Source of the DNA: Sinorhizobium chiapasense
GTDB lineage: Bacteria; Pseudomonadota; Alphaproteobacteria; Rhizobiales; Rhizobiaceae
NCBI RefSeq assembly: GCF_036488675.1
Contig: NZ_CP133150.1
Location: 124,001 to 188,000 of the forward strand
Length of the DNA: 64,000 nt
Reading direction: 5' to 3'
Shown here: positions 26,835-36,957 of the stretch, in pieces
How the letters are laid out: each line of letters starts with the position of its first letter
Position numbering within the stretch: the first letter of the stretch is position 1
Translations under genes and position numbers: made by a program
The notes under the pieces: generated by a model
Databases searched by the model: none
What the model was told of the DNA's origin: nothing
Seen by the model: the letters and a program-made list of their open reading frames with translations, nothing else

Positions 26835-27029
26835 ATGCCGCTCGGTATGGTGAACTTTTCTTTCGATCTCTTCGCCCCCTGGCGCCTGAAAGCCGGTGCG
26901 AATGAACTCCGCGCCGAGAACAGGCCCGCACAAACGGAGAATCACGACGAAAGCGGTCCAGTTGTTCGGACTGAACAGCAACGGGAACGTGAGCACGGGC
27001 CGTTCTGGAGCTTCTTTCCAGTTCTTTAG
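26835..27029 (+). CDS. Possible small ORF between flavin reductase and sbp
   Basis: 64 codons; ATG 26835 has GGAGG seven bases upstream, the best ribosome site in this ~500-base gap. The product starts MPLGMVNFSFDLFAPWRL and becomes charged later. No family was recognised. An overlapping frame on the other strand lacks a ribosome site. Confidence 0.3.
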   Translation: MPLGMVNFSFDLFAPWRLKAGANELRAENRPAQTENHDESGPVVRTEQQREREHGPFWSFFPVL

Positions 27030-27278
27030 GCTGTCCATATTGAGTCCCGCCCGCGCCGTCCACGTGGGGCAAAAGCCAATTTTCGACTAAAGGAATTTGG
27101 CGAATTAACATGCCGGTGATTTTTCGCCTGAAATCATCACGGCGAGAAAGATGGTTCTTGCTCTTAAGGACATGCGCACGTTGTTGATCGCGGACATGCG
27201 CGGCAAACCGCCCTCATCTCTGCTTTCCCTATCCAGCGTTTGGGGCGTAGTTTCTTCGGGCCAAACATGGAGATCGAG

Positions 27279-28304
27279 ATGAGAACGGATAGGCTTGCCG
27301 GACTCGTGAGACGAGCTCTTTTGGTCGGCGCTCTGCAGATTGGCTTAATCGGCTCCGCTCTCGCCGACACGACGATCCTGAACGTGTCCTTTGATTCGAC
27401 GCGTAAGCTCTACAGGGAATTCAATGCCGCCTTCGCCGAGAAGTGGGAGGCGGAGACGGGCGAGACGGTGACGATCGATATGTCACACGGCGGTTCCGGT
27501 AAGCAAGCGCGGTTGGTGATCGACGGCCTCGAAGCCGATGTGGTGACGCTGGCGCTCGAAGCCGATATCGACGCCGTTGCTAAGGCGACCGGCAAGATCC
27601 CGGCCGACTGGAAGAAGCGGCTCGAAAACAACAGCGCCCCTTATACCTCGACGATCGTCTTTCTGGTCCGCAAGGGCAATCCGAAAGCCATCAAGGATTG
27701 GGGTGACCTGACGAAGGAAGGCATCCAGGTCATCACGCCGAATCCGAAGACCTCGGGCGGCGCCCGCTGGAACTTCCTCGCGGCTTGGGCCTGGGCACGT
27801 GCTGCCAACAACGGCGACGAGGCCAAGGCGCAGGAATATGTGGCGCAACTGTTCAAGCGCGTTCTCGTTCTCGACACCGGCGCGTGGGGAGCGATGACCA
27901 CCTTCGTCCAGCGCGGTTTTGGCGACGTGCTGCTCGCCTGGGAGAATGAAGCCTATCTCGCGCTCGAGGAACTCGGCCCAGACAAATTCGAGATCGTCAC
28001 GCCGTCGATTTCGATCAAGGCCGAACCGCCGGTGGCGCTCATCGATGGCAATGTCGATAGAAAGGGCACCCGAAAGGTGGCGGAAGCCTACCTAAACTAT
28101 CTCTACACCGATATCGGGCAGAAGATCGTCGCCAAACATTACTACCGACCCTACAAGCCAGAACTTGCCAATCCCGATGACATTGCCCGCTTCGCCGATC
28201 TCAAGCTGGTCACGATTGACGAATTCGGCGGTTGGAAGGAAGCTCAGGCGAAATTCTTCGGCACTGGCGGGATCTTCGACCAGATCTACAAGCCGGGTCG
28301 ATAG
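27279..28304 (+). CDS. Sulfate ABC transporter binding protein, copy 1
   Basis: 341 aa with a signal peptide ending GSALA. Sbp/CysP family: [74 protein letters not shown]. It binds sulfate or thiosulfate in the periplasm. ATG 27279 has GGAG six bases upstream. It is a close paralogue of the protein at 29622. CysA follows after 82 bases with no CysT or CysW gene between. Confidence 0.92.
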   Translation: MRTDRLAGLVRRALLVGALQIGLIGSALADTTILNVSFDSTRKLYREFNAAFAEKWEAETGETVTIDMSHGGSGKQARLVIDGLEADVVTLALEADIDAVAKATGKIPADWKKRLENNSAPYTSTIVFLVRKGNPKAIKDWGDLTKEGIQVITPNPKTSGGARWNFLAAWAWARAANNGDEAKAQEYVAQLFKRVLVLDTGAWGAMTTFVQRGFGDVLLAWENEAYLALEELGPDKFEIVTPSISIKAEPPVALIDGNVDRKGTRKVAEAYLNYLYTDIGQKIVAKHYYRPYKPELANPDDIARFADLKLVTIDEFGGWKEAQAKFFGTGGIFDQIYKPGR

Positions 28305-28386
28305 GATTCATGCCGGTCGGCAGCCGAGCGACGAGCTTCGCTACCGCGAGGCGATTGGCCGAAGGCATCGAAGGGACCAGACATTC

Positions 28387-29430
28387 ATGGAAGTCCGCGT
28401 CCAGAACCTACGCAAGGAATTCGGCCGCTTTCCGGCGCTCGTTGATGTGACCCTCGACATCCGCTCCGGCGAATTGATCGCGCTGCTCGGCCCCTCTGGG
28501 TCAGGCAAGACGACACTGCTCCGGCTCATCGCCGGGCTCGAGAGCCCGACAGAAGGCATGATCTTCTTTGGCGACGAGGATGCGTCCACCAAGACGGTGC
28601 AGCAGCGAAACATCGGCTTCGTGTTCCAGCACTACGCCCTGTTCCGCCACATGACGGTGCTCGACAACGTCTCCTTCGGGCTGAAGGTACGGCCCAGCAA
28701 CCGGCGGCCGCCGGCCCCGGAGATTCGCCGTCGTGCACTCGACCTGCTTGAGCTGGTGCAACTCATTGATCTCGAAAAACGCTATCCGGCCCAACTTTCC
28801 GGTGGCCAACGTCAGCGGGTGGCGCTGGCTCGTGCTATGGCGGTCGAACCGAGCGTGCTGCTGCTCGATGAACCCTTCGGCGCGCTCGACGCGCAGGTGC
28901 GCAAGGAGCTCCGCCGCTGGCTGCGCGAAATTCACGACCGCACCGGCTACACGACGGTCTTCGTCACCCACGATCAGGAAGAAGCGCTCGAGCTTGCCGA
29001 TCGCGTCGTTGTGATGAGCAAAGGCGTGATTGAGCAGGTGGGCACGCCGGACGAGATCTATGACGACCCGGTCTCGCCCTTCGTCTACGGTTTCATTGGC
29101 CAATCGAACTGCTTGAGCGTCACAGTGGCTGCCAACGAGGTCTGGTTCGAGGACAGGCCGATCGGATTACGCGCAGCAAACGAAGCCGATGGACCGGCAA
29201 CCCTCTTCTTTCGCCCGCACGACGTCGAGCTTATCGACGGCCCCGCTGGCTGTCTCGCCGGCCGCGTGACGGCGAGCCGCCGCGTGGCGGGCACGCGCCA
29301 TTTGGAATTGGAAATAGGCAAGGAACGGTCTTCGGTCGAAATCGAGTTGTCGCCCGAGCGCGCTTCGTTGGCTGATCGCACCCGAATCGCGTTCCGGCCC
29401 ACCAAGTGGAAGCTGTTTCGCAGGGAGTAA
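28387..29430 (+). CDS. cysA: Sulfate ABC transporter ATPase CysA
   Basis: 347 aa. Walker [10 protein letters not shown], signature [16 protein letters not shown], Walker [14 protein letters not shown], switch VTHDQEEA, and the C-terminal TOBE-like region ending [13 protein letters not shown] found in CysA. It energises sulfate/thiosulfate import. Both expected permeases are missing from the operon, so either distant permeases are used or the system is incomplete. Confidence 0.9.
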   Translation: MEVRVQNLRKEFGRFPALVDVTLDIRSGELIALLGPSGSGKTTLLRLIAGLESPTEGMIFFGDEDASTKTVQQRNIGFVFQHYALFRHMTVLDNVSFGLKVRPSNRRPPAPEIRRRALDLLELVQLIDLEKRYPAQLSGGQRQRVALARAMAVEPSVLLLDEPFGALDAQVRKELRRWLREIHDRTGYTTVFVTHDQEEALELADRVVVMSKGVIEQVGTPDEIYDDPVSPFVYGFIGQSNCLSVTVAANEVWFEDRPIGLRAANEADGPATLFFRPHDVELIDGPAGCLAGRVTASRRVAGTRHLELEIGKERSSVEIELSPERASLADRTRIAFRPTKWKLFRRE

Positions 29431-29585
29431 CTTGCACGTGCGGCTTCGCTTTAAATCCAGCGGGCGCGATCAGAGACTGGGTTCCAAGGTGGGCAGGAAA
29501 TTCCCGGATGAACGTCAAAGAGAATAGGTCTTTCCCCGTATGATGCCTGCCGCGTCATCTGTTTACGTTGTGACAGTCAATTAAA

Positions 29586-29602
29586 TTGATAGTTTATCTG
29601 AG
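29586..29602. promoter_or_regulatory. AT-rich element upstream of second sbp
   Basis: TTGATAGTTTATCTGAG lies ~20 bases before the start codon, in an AT-rich promoter-like stretch. It is a loose match to the GTAGATTAT elements; its right half TTATCTGAG resembles the site at 34640. Confidence 0.3.
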
Positions 29603-29621
29603 CAAATAAATGGAGGTTCGA

Positions 29622-30647
29622 ATGCTTTCGAATAAACTTGCCGGATTACTGAAACTTTCGCTCGTGCTAGGGAGCCTGCAGCTTGGTGCTGCTGCTCTCG
29701 CTCAGGCAGACACCACACTTCTGAACGTGTCCTATGATCCGACGCGGGAACTCTACAAGGACTTCAACGCCGCCTTCGCGGAAAAATGGAAGGCCGATAC
29801 GGGCGAAACCGTCACGATCCAGACCTCTCACGGCGGCTCTGGCAAGCAGGCCCGCTCGGTGATCGACGGCCTCGAGGCCGATGTGGTGACGCTGGCACTC
29901 GAAGCCGATATCGACGCGATTGCACAGGCGACCGGCAAGATCCCGACCGACTGGAAGACCCGCCTCGAAAACAACAGCGCTCCCTACACGTCGACGATCA
30001 TCTTCCTGGTCCGCAAGGGCAACCCCAAGGGCATCAAGGACTGGGGTGACCTGACCAAGGAAGGCATCCAGGTGATCACGCCGAACCCCAAGACTTCGGG
30101 CGGTGCACGCTGGAACTTCCTTGCCGCCTGGGCCTGGGCGCGCGCTGCCAACGGCGGCGACGATGCCAAGGCGCAGGAATATGTGACGCAACTCTTCAAG
30201 CACGTTCCGGTCCTCGATACCGGTGCGCGCGGCGCAACCACCACCTTCGTGCAGCGTGGCCTCGGTGACGTGCTGCTGGCCTGGGAAAATGAAGCCTATC
30301 TCTCGCTTGAAGAACTCGGCCCCGATAATTTCGAGATCGTCACGCCGTCGATTTCGATCAAGGCCGAGCCACCCGTGGCGCTCGTCGACGGCAATGTCGA
30401 CAGCAAGGGCACGCGCAAAGTCGCGGAAGCCTACCTCAACTATCTCTACAGCGATGGCGGCCAGAAGCTCGCCGCCAAGCACTATTATCGGCCGTTCAAG
30501 CCGGAGCTTGCCGACCCCGCTGACATCAAGCGCTTTGCCGAGGTGAAGCTGGTCACTATCGACGAATTCGGCGGTTGGAAGGAAGCTCAGCCGAAATTCT
30601 TCGCCGATGGCGGAGTTTTCGACCAGATCTACAAGCCGGGACAATAA
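29622..30647 (+). CDS. Sulfate ABC transporter binding protein, copy 2
   Basis: 341 aa. ATG 29622 has GGAGG five bases upstream. Signal peptide ending ALAQA, then the same Sbp landmarks ([38 protein letters not shown]). Protein and DNA are highly similar to 27279-28304 across the whole mature part, so this is a tandem duplication bracketing cysA. It has its own promoter region, which may allow separate expression. Confidence 0.92.
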   Translation: MLSNKLAGLLKLSLVLGSLQLGAAALAQADTTLLNVSYDPTRELYKDFNAAFAEKWKADTGETVTIQTSHGGSGKQARSVIDGLEADVVTLALEADIDAIAQATGKIPTDWKTRLENNSAPYTSTIIFLVRKGNPKGIKDWGDLTKEGIQVITPNPKTSGGARWNFLAAWAWARAANGGDDAKAQEYVTQLFKHVPVLDTGARGATTTFVQRGLGDVLLAWENEAYLSLEELGPDNFEIVTPSISIKAEPPVALVDGNVDSKGTRKVAEAYLNYLYSDGGQKLAAKHYYRPFKPELADPADIKRFAEVKLVTIDEFGGWKEAQPKFFADGGVFDQIYKPGQ

Positions 30648-30990
30648 TCGCATACGGCCCTTCGCAGCAGCACGCGATGGCGGTTTCTACAGCCGAGTGT
30701 CATTCCTGGTTCGGACTGGCGCTCGGCGTCACACTGATGACCCAAATTCTGCCCTCACCGAGGGCGATAGGCGCGCGAAGCGACGCCGCTCCCCCTATCG
30801 CAGGCGCCTTTCAGCCTCCGACGAAAAATGTTGTCCATTATTATATGATTTTAGTAGATTATTATTTGAGAGAGATGCCTGCGAGCCGATAGGGTGACAC
30901 ATCGGCAATCTCCATTGCCGTTCCCGGTTCGCGGGGCCGTAGGTGGCAGCCTTGCCCGATCAGGATGCACCGCTTTTGGGAGACTTTTCG
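30648..30990. promoter_or_regulatory. ssuABC promoter region with GTAGATTAT site
   Basis: 343 bases without a credible gene. TAGTAGATTATTATTTGAG at 30853-30871 sits in a strongly AT-rich stretch starting at 30835 and is the clearest example of the GTAGATTAT element shared by sulfur promoters here. It lies ~120 bases before ssuA. Confidence 0.5.
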
Positions 30991-31932
30991 ATGAACGCAG
31001 CTATACGATACCTCGCAAAGATTGCCCTCGCCGGGGGTATTGCTCTTGGCCTCGCCACGGTTGCCGATGCGGAAGACAAGATCGTCAGGATAGGGTTCCA
31101 GAAGTATGGCACGCTCATTCTGCTGAAGACAAAGGGGCTGCTCGAGGAAAAGCTGGAGCCGCAGGGATATACGGTCGAGTGGACGGAATTTCCCGCCGGA
31201 CCGCAACTCCTTGAGGCGCTCAACGTAGGTTCCGTCGATTTCGGTACGACGGGTGAAGCGCCTCCCATCTTTGCGCAGGCGGCCGGTGCCCCGCTCGTCT
31301 ATGTCGGCTATGAGCCGCCGGCCCCGGAAGCGGAGGCGATCATCGTCCCGAAGGATAGCCCGCTCAAAGGGGTCGCCGACCTCAAGGGCAAGAAGGTCGC
31401 GCTGAACAAGGGCTCGAACGTCCACTATCTCTTGGTCAAGGCGCTCGAGAAGGCGGGGCTCTCCTATTCCGACATAGACGTTTCATTCCTGCCGCCGGCG
31501 GACGCGCGCGCCGCCTTCGAAAAGGGGGCCGTCGACGCTTGGGTGATTTGGGAGCCGTTCCTCGCAGCCGCCGAAGCCGCTACAGGCGCGAGACAGCTCG
31601 CGAATGGCACCGGCGTGGTCGACAACCACGAGTTCTATCTCGCTTCGCGCAACTTCATCAATGCGCATCCCGAGGTGGTCGATACCATTGTCGCGTCGCT
31701 TGGAGAGGTCGACACCTGGATCAATGCCAACCGCAGGGACGTTGCCGAGCAGTTCTCCCCGGCACTCGGTCTTCCGAAGGACGTGCTCGAAGTGGCCGTC
31801 GAGCGGCGGCAATACGGCGTAAAGCTGATCACGCCGGAGGTGGTCGCCGCGCAGCAGAAGATCGCCGACGTGTTTCATGAGCTCGGTCTTATCCCGTCGA
31901 CGATCAAGATCGCCGACGCAGTCCAGAAGTGA
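30991..31932 (+). CDS. ssuA: Aliphatic sulfonate-binding protein SsuA
   Basis: 313 aa with a signal peptide ending VADAE. SsuA fold: VRIGFQKYGTLILLKTKGLLEE, VEWTEFPAGPQLLEALNVGS, DFGTTGEAPPIFAQAAGAPLVYVG, WVIWEPFLAAAE. It captures sulfonates in the periplasm for SsuC/SsuB. ATG 30991 with GGGAG upstream was chosen over an earlier in-frame start. Confidence 0.92.
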   Translation: MNAAIRYLAKIALAGGIALGLATVADAEDKIVRIGFQKYGTLILLKTKGLLEEKLEPQGYTVEWTEFPAGPQLLEALNVGSVDFGTTGEAPPIFAQAAGAPLVYVGYEPPAPEAEAIIVPKDSPLKGVADLKGKKVALNKGSNVHYLLVKALEKAGLSYSDIDVSFLPPADARAAFEKGAVDAWVIWEPFLAAAEAATGARQLANGTGVVDNHEFYLASRNFINAHPEVVDTIVASLGEVDTWINANRRDVAEQFSPALGLPKDVLEVAVERRQYGVKLITPEVVAAQQKIADVFHELGLIPSTIKIADAVQK

Positions 31933-31972
31933 CCGTCGCCAACGAAACCCGGCCGGCGAGAAAGGCGTCCTG

Positions 31973-32788
31973 ATGGCAACCCGTTTACCCCAACCCCGAA
32001 GCGCGGCGGCACTTACGTTCCTGGCTTCCTGGGCGCTGCCGCTGGGTCTTCTGGTCATATGGGAGATCGCCTCGCGCAGCGGACTATTGTCGATGCGTCT
32101 CCTGCCGGCGCCGAGCGCTGTCGCCGCGGCCTTTTTGGAAAGCGTGCGCAACGGCACGCTCCTAACGAATGCTGCGATCTCGACAGAGCGGGCTTTGAAG
32201 GGCCTCATCATCGGTGGCGGGATTGGTTTTGCCCTCGGTATCCTGGCCGGAATTTCAAGGCTTGTCGAAGTCGTGTTCGACACCTCGATGCAGATGCTCC
32301 GCAACGTACCGCATCTTGCCATTATCCCGCTCGTCATCCTGTGGTTCGGAATAGGCGAGGAGGCGAAGATCTTTCTCGTGGCTATCGGAACCGCCTTTCC
32401 GCTTTACCTGAATACGTTTCACGGAATTCGCACGATCGACGTCCGCTTGATCGAGATGGCACGCGTCTACGGGCTCGGCCGCCTGGCTCTGTTCTGGCGG
32501 GTGATCCTTCCGGGCGCTTTGCCCTCAATCCTGGTCGGTCTGCGATTTTCGCTCGGCATCATGTGGCTGACCCTCATCGTCGCCGAGACGATCTCGTCGA
32601 CCTCGGGTATCGGCTACATGACCATGAACGCGCGGGAATTTCTGCAGACCGATGTCGTCGTGCTCGGCGTCATTGTCTACGCGCTGCTCGGCAAGGTTGC
32701 CGATACCATCACCCGCCTGATTGAGGCACGCGCGCTCGCCTGGCATCCCGCCTATCGAATGAACACAACCGGGGAAGCGACATCATGA
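31973..32788 (+). CDS. ssuC: Aliphatic sulfonate ABC permease SsuC
   Basis: 271 aa, BPD-type permease with six hydrophobic segments: [72 protein letters not shown] (EAA loop) and [23 protein letters not shown] 31973 has GAGAAAGG upstream. Its stop overlaps the ssuB start. Confidence 0.92.
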   Translation: MATRLPQPRSAAALTFLASWALPLGLLVIWEIASRSGLLSMRLLPAPSAVAAAFLESVRNGTLLTNAAISTERALKGLIIGGGIGFALGILAGISRLVEVVFDTSMQMLRNVPHLAIIPLVILWFGIGEEAKIFLVAIGTAFPLYLNTFHGIRTIDVRLIEMARVYGLGRLALFWRVILPGALPSILVGLRFSLGIMWLTLIVAETISSTSGIGYMTMNAREFLQTDVVVLGVIVYALLGKVADTITRLIEARALAWHPAYRMNTTGEATS

Positions 32789-33615
32789 GCGAGCCTGCAT
32801 CCGATCTTCGTCTGCGTGGCCGGCCCTTTCTCCGGGAAGTGCCGGCCCCGACCGAGCGGACCGTCGTCAGCGAGCCGGATCCGCGGAAGCAGGAGGAACG
32901 GCCGGTAAATGGGAAGACCGTGCTCCTCGATGGATTGTCGAAATCGTTCGCGAGCAGGCGAGTGCTCTCGCGGTTGAATCTGGAGATTCCGGCCGGCCAA
33001 TTGCTGGCGATCGTTGGGCGATCCGGTTGCGGCAAGTCCACGCTTCTGCGTCTCATTGCCGGCCTCGACCGGCCGAGCAGCGGTATGATTTCAGTGGGCG
33101 GCGCTGAGGTAAAGTCGCTTCAGTCGAATGTGCGGCTTCTGTTTCAAGATGCGAGGCTGCTTCCCTGGCATCGGGTAATCAGCAATGTCGGGATCGCTCG
33201 GACGAAGAATTGGCGCGATAGCGCCGCGGCGGCTCTAGCCGATGTCGGGCTTGCGGATCGGGCAAATGACTGGCCGGCCGTTCTTTCGGGGGGCCAGGCC
33301 CAGCGCGTTGCCCTTGCGCGCGCCCTGGTGAGCCGGCCGGGCGTCCTCCTGCTGGACGAACCATTCGGGGCTCTCGATGCGCTCACGCGCATGGAGATGC
33401 ACCGCCTTCTGGAACGCATCTGGCACGAGCACGGCTTTACGACGGTTCTAATCACGCATGATGTCGCCGAGGCGGTCGCACTTGCTGATCGGGTGATCGT
33501 CCTGCGCGACGGCGCGATCGCCCTCGACATGCCGATCGACCTTCCCCGCCCGCGTCGTGGGGCGGCGGACACCTCAGCCGTCTCATTGCAGGCGCGAATT
33601 CTCGACGAGGTATAG
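32785..33615 (+). CDS. ssuB: Aliphatic sulfonate ABC ATPase SsuB
   Basis: 276 aa with an N-terminal extension of ~45 residues before the ABC domain, common in rhizobial SsuB. Walker [23 protein letters not shown], signature [15 protein letters not shown], Walker [14 protein letters not shown], switch ITHDVAEA. Completes SsuABC; the matching SsuD is at 24915. Confidence 0.92.
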   Translation: MSEPASDLRLRGRPFLREVPAPTERTVVSEPDPRKQEERPVNGKTVLLDGLSKSFASRRVLSRLNLEIPAGQLLAIVGRSGCGKSTLLRLIAGLDRPSSGMISVGGAEVKSLQSNVRLLFQDARLLPWHRVISNVGIARTKNWRDSAAAALADVGLADRANDWPAVLSGGQAQRVALARALVSRPGVLLLDEPFGALDALTRMEMHRLLERIWHEHGFTTVLITHDVAEAVALADRVIVLRDGAIALDMPIDLPRPRRGAADTSAVSLQARILDEV

Positions 33616-33759
33616 GCGAACCATGGTTCCGTCAGCATGGAAATGTAGGTCAATCCGCTGCCGGTGATAGAGCTCCGAAGGCTGCTGTTCCACGAGCAGG
33701 TGGACGACTTGGCCCCGCGGACGTAAGTGGCAGTGGCCCTCTAGAAGGAGATCGCGCGC

Positions 33760-34380
33760 ATGAGGTCAGTGGTTCCGGACATCGAAACTCTCATTCTTCC
33801 GGGGCTCAATGGATCGCCCGAAGATCATTGGCAGCGTCATTGGGCGCGGGACAATACGGACAGCCAAATTGTCGAGCAGGACAACTGGACCTGTCCCGAT
33901 CTGGACAGTTGGATGGGGTGCCTCGAAAGCGCGATTGAAGCCAGCCCGGGCCGTATCGGGCTGGTCGCCCATAGCCTCGGCTGTGTGCTAGCAGCAAAAC
34001 TTGCGAACCATCGCCTTGCATCACGCGTGCGTTGCGCACTGCTGGTGGCGCCATGTGACCTCGAGACGACGGAGAAGCTGCATCCCTGCATGATTACCTT
34101 CGGCTCCATGCCACGGTCGCGGCTGCCGTTCCCGAGCCTCGTCGTCGGAAGTCTCAACGATCCTTACATGTCCGTGGAAAGACTACGCCTTACGGCCCGC
34201 TGCTGGGGGAGCGCTCTCATCGATCTCGGCGAGGCCGGGCATATCAACATTGCTAGTGGCTACGGGCGCTGGAAAGCCGGATATGGATTGTTCGGCCTTC
34301 TCAGGTCACCGCCGTTCTCGATGATGTACTCGCTCTCATCCGAACCCGGATTGCGACCGGGCTATAGTATGACGTGCTAG
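33760..34380 (+). CDS. RBBP9/YdeN-family alpha/beta hydrolase
   Basis: 206 aa; GAAGGAG lies upstream of ATG 33760. LILPGLNGSPEDHWQRHW at the start, nucleophile elbow AHSLGC, acid segment VVGSLNDPYMSVE and catalytic His in EAGHINIASGYGRW identify the family of small serine hydrolases. The last ~30 residues do not look like the usual family end, so a late frameshift is likely. It lies behind ssuABC, suggesting hydrolysis of a sulfur-linked ester or amide; substrate unknown. Confidence 0.85.
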   Translation: MRSVVPDIETLILPGLNGSPEDHWQRHWARDNTDSQIVEQDNWTCPDLDSWMGCLESAIEASPGRIGLVAHSLGCVLAAKLANHRLASRVRCALLVAPCDLETTEKLHPCMITFGSMPRSRLPFPSLVVGSLNDPYMSVERLRLTARCWGSALIDLGEAGHINIASGYGRWKAGYGLFGLLRSPPFSMMYSLSSEPGLRPGYSMTC

Positions 34381-34724
34381 GTGTCACGATTGCCTCAAAA
34401 GTCAGCGGGCAGCCCGCGTCGCCAATTATGGACAAGCTCCGTCTTTACGACATTGATCCCGCGGCCAGAAGAATCTGGTCGGTATAGGTTTCAGGTTGAA
34501 GGCCGGCACCTTCTCGCACAAAGCGTCGGAGGGACGAATTTAGTCACGACCGTCACGGCCGAGAAGCCGTATGCGACGGATCTCACCGACAACAGGGCGG
34601 CGGCATTGGTGATCATTGTTCGGCCAGGGACTTGCACATTAAACTATCTACTCAGTAAGAAATGATAGACGTCTCTGCGCGCGCACCCGGCGCGTGTACG
34701 ATCGACACCCATCCGAGTCCCACA
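34381..34724. promoter_or_regulatory. Intergenic with AT-rich operator-like site
   Basis: No convincing gene; a 94-codon GTG frame lacks a ribosome site and family. TTAAACTATCTACTCAG at 34639-34655 is the reverse complement of CTGAGTAGATAGTTTAA, close to the GTAGATTAT element, and lies upstream of the Rrf2 relic. Confidence 0.4.
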
Positions 34725-35107
34725 ATGCTTACGAAAAAGGCAAGTACGGATTGAAGGCGCTTGTGGCTCTGGCGCGCCTTGGTCCTGGAGAAACCGCGTT
34801 CGTCACGGAGATTGCGACGCGCAACGATATTCCGAAGAAGTTCCTCGACACCACCTTCCTGGAACTGCGCAACACCGGCATCCTGCGTTCGAAGAAGGGC
34901 CCCAACGGCGGCTATTCGCTGTCGAAGCCCGCCACGGAGATCATGATCGGCCAGGTCATCCGCGCGCTTGACGGTCCGCTTGCTCCGATCCGCTGTGCGA
35001 GCCGAACCGCCTTCGAGGCCTGCGACGATTGCAACGATCCGGTCGGCAGGTCGCCGCCTGCAGGATCGTTACACGCGATCGGGCAAGCAGAAGCGCATCG
35101 CGATTAG
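34725..35107 (+). pseudogene. Rrf2-family regulator with frameshifts
   Basis: ATG 34725 opens MLTKK, but one base is missing in the following A/G run, so GKYGLKALVALARLGPGET is read in another frame. The winged-helix part is good (VTEIATRNDIPKKFLDTTFL, GGYSLSKPA), as is the Cys cluster region RCASRTAFEACDDCNDP that in Rrf2 proteins binds Fe-S or senses cysteine metabolism. After DCNDP the frame is lost again. Rrf2 proteins such as CymR control sulfur genes elsewhere, so this may have been the local sulfur regulator. Confidence 0.75.
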
Positions 35108-35218
35108 GGCAAGCACCGAGTCGGCCGGCACGCTCGCCTCTCCGAACCGACAAAGTGCCGGCTCGCCGGTACGCACGACACGTCCCTCCGACTCAACGTC
35201 GCGGTCGGGTGACCGGCT

Positions 35219-36169
35219 TCAGGACGCTGCGGTTGCCACCTTGACGCTGTCATCGTTTACAGCTTCAGGACGCCGGCGTGTGCGGCTCCGTTCGCCGGTC
35301 ACCGAAACGGCCGGAGCGCCCTCGACCGTGACGCGCCGCACCAGTCGCTTCGCGTCGCCATAGTCATTGATGGCGTAGTGCTGCGTGGCGCGGTTGTCCC
35401 AGATCGCAACGTCACCCGCCCGCCACCGCCAGCGCACCGTGTTTTCGAGCTGTATCGAGCGGTTCTGGAGGATCTCGAATATTCGCGTCGACTCCGCGGT
35501 CGACAGCCCTATGAGCCTCTTGATAAAATGTCCGAGCAGCAGTGACCGTTCGCCGGTCTGCGGGTGCACATGCACAAGGGGATGCTCGGCCTCGAAGACC
35601 GAGGAGACGAAAACGTTCTCGTGATGCTTCAGCCGCTCCTGGTCGATGGTCGGGCGGACCGCAGCGTAATCGTAGTCGTTGCTATGGACTGCCCAGAGCT
35701 GCTCTGCCAATTGTTTCAGGGCAGGCGAAAGCTGGTCGTAGGCCGCCACTGAATTTGCCCAAACAGTGTCACCACCAAATTCCGGCACGATCACCGCACG
35801 CAGCACCGAGATCTTGGGGAAGGATTCGACGAAGGTCACGTCCGTGTGCCACGAATCGGCTCGACCACCGCCGCCGGCAGAATCGAGTTCGAAGATGCGA
35901 GTGCCTTGCGGTGAAGGAACAGTGGGATGCGCCACTACCTTGCCGAAAAGAGCACCGAAAGCCTCGTGCGACGCGTCGTCGAGGTGGTCCTGGTCTCGCA
36001 GAAAAATGACCTTATGCTTCAGGAGAGCCCGCTCAAGCTCTGCGAAGACGTCCGGGTCAAGCGAACCACCGAGCTTGACGCCTGTCACTTCGGCTCCGAT
36101 CCGTCCAGCAACCGGTTTGATACCGATCCGCTCGAAGGGCTTGTCGAGAGCAACGACCTGGCCTGTCAT
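35219..36169 (-). CDS. TauD/TfdA-family dioxygenase (sulfonate or sulfate ester)
   Basis: 316 aa from ATG 36169 (GGAG upstream); a longer frame from 36226 is less likely. Fe(II) ligands are visible in SWHTDVTF (His-x-Asp) and ATQHYAIND (distal His), with the 2-oxoglutarate Arg in KRLVRRVTVEG. Other family segments: GAEVTGVKLGG, VIFLRDQ, PLVHVHPQTGERSLLLG. Such enzymes release sulfite from taurine or sulfate from alkyl sulfates (AtsK). The C-terminal tail after SVTGER is unusually basic. Substrate not determined by sequence. Confidence 0.9.
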   Translation of the reverse strand: MTGQVVALDKPFERIGIKPVAGRIGAEVTGVKLGGSLDPDVFAELERALLKHKVIFLRDQDHLDDASHEAFGALFGKVVAHPTVPSPQGTRIFELDSAGGGGRADSWHTDVTFVESFPKISVLRAVIVPEFGGDTVWANSVAAYDQLSPALKQLAEQLWAVHSNDYDYAAVRPTIDQERLKHHENVFVSSVFEAEHPLVHVHPQTGERSLLLGHFIKRLIGLSTAESTRIFEILQNRSIQLENTVRWRWRAGDVAIWDNRATQHYAINDYGDAKRLVRRVTVEGAPAVSVTGERSRTRRRPEAVNDDSVKVATAAS

Positions 36170-36660
36170 GGGTGCTATCTCCTCTTGTTTGGCCGGCTGC
36201 GGAATACCCGCCACGGGTAGCTGCACGGCCTTGCCGATTGCTCAACTTTAGCTGCAAGAATGTCTACAGATAAGGTAGATTATTCCGATCTTACCAGGCA
36301 TCCGGTCACGGAATTGATGAAACTTTCGGAGATTTTAGAACATCTTGCGATTGCACTCGAAAACTGGTTGTCGGCATCAATCTCGGTGGGTCGAGTGTGA
36401 TCTCGGTCAGTGGAAGTGCTCAAGGTGGCGGCAACATCATCATCATGGTCGACGGCATTTCCATGTTCGAATGCCGCGGCTCAATCGCACACCGGTGTGT
36501 TGCTGATCACTGTAACGCAAGTGTTCTAAGGCGCAGTAATGACATGCCGATTGACTGCGTGTCAGTGCATTCGATGATGCCGTAACCAGCCCTTTGGCAA
36601 TTTATTGCGTGTTTGCGCTGTTACCGATTCCTAAGATGGGACGAACCATCAGGAAACGCC
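36170..36660. promoter_or_regulatory. Promoter region with CTAC/GTAG palindrome
   Basis: 491 bases between the divergent dioxygenase and DUF971 genes. At 36264-36284 CTACAGATAAGGTAGATTATT contains the CTAC-N7-GTAG inverted repeat and a GTAGATTATT element. It is ~95 bases upstream of the dioxygenase start. A 62-codon GTG frame at 36397-36585 has no support. Confidence 0.5.
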
Positions 36661-36942
36661 ATGATCGCTCTCAGCCTCAAGATCAATGCAGCACGCAGCA
36701 GCCTTGCCGTCACATGGGACGATGGGCTTGTTTCTGACATCCCGGCGCCGGTGCTGCGCGCCCATAGCCGCGCCGCAAGCCAGGTGCGCGCCGAGATCGA
36801 AGGTCGTGCCGCTTCATTCGAGGGGGTGACGCTTACGGGCGCTGAAGCAATCGGGGCCTATGCCGTGCGCCTGGTTTTCTCCGATGGCCACGACCGCGGC
36901 ATCTACCCTTGGGAGTATCTGCGCTCGCTCGCCAATTCATGA
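36661..36942 (+). CDS. DUF971 (GBBH-like N-terminal) domain protein
   Basis: 93 aa. It is a stand-alone DUF971 domain: LAVTWDDGLVSDIPAPVLR at the start and AVRLVFSDGHDRGIYPWEYL at the end. In gamma-butyrobetaine hydroxylases this domain binds zinc; stand-alone forms are often linked to Fe-S biology. AGGAAA precedes ATG 36661. It is 15 bases upstream of the AprA-like flavoprotein and likely starts that operon. Confidence 0.88.
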   Translation: MIALSLKINAARSSLAVTWDDGLVSDIPAPVLRAHSRAASQVRAEIEGRAASFEGVTLTGAEAIGAYAVRLVFSDGHDRGIYPWEYLRSLANS

Positions 36943-36957
36943 GTTCGAGGAAAGAGA

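Noticed and set aside
26733..27038. A 101-codon minus-strand frame after the flavin reductase gene
   Set aside because: No ribosome site; it overlaps the end of the flavin reductase gene and a better-started plus-strand frame.
34381..34665. A 94-codon frame after the RBBP9-like gene
   Set aside because: GTG start without ribosome site, no family, and it overlaps a promoter-like AT-rich region.
36397..36585. A 62-codon GTG frame upstream of the DUF971 gene
   Set aside because: No ribosome site or family; the region is better explained as a regulatory gap.
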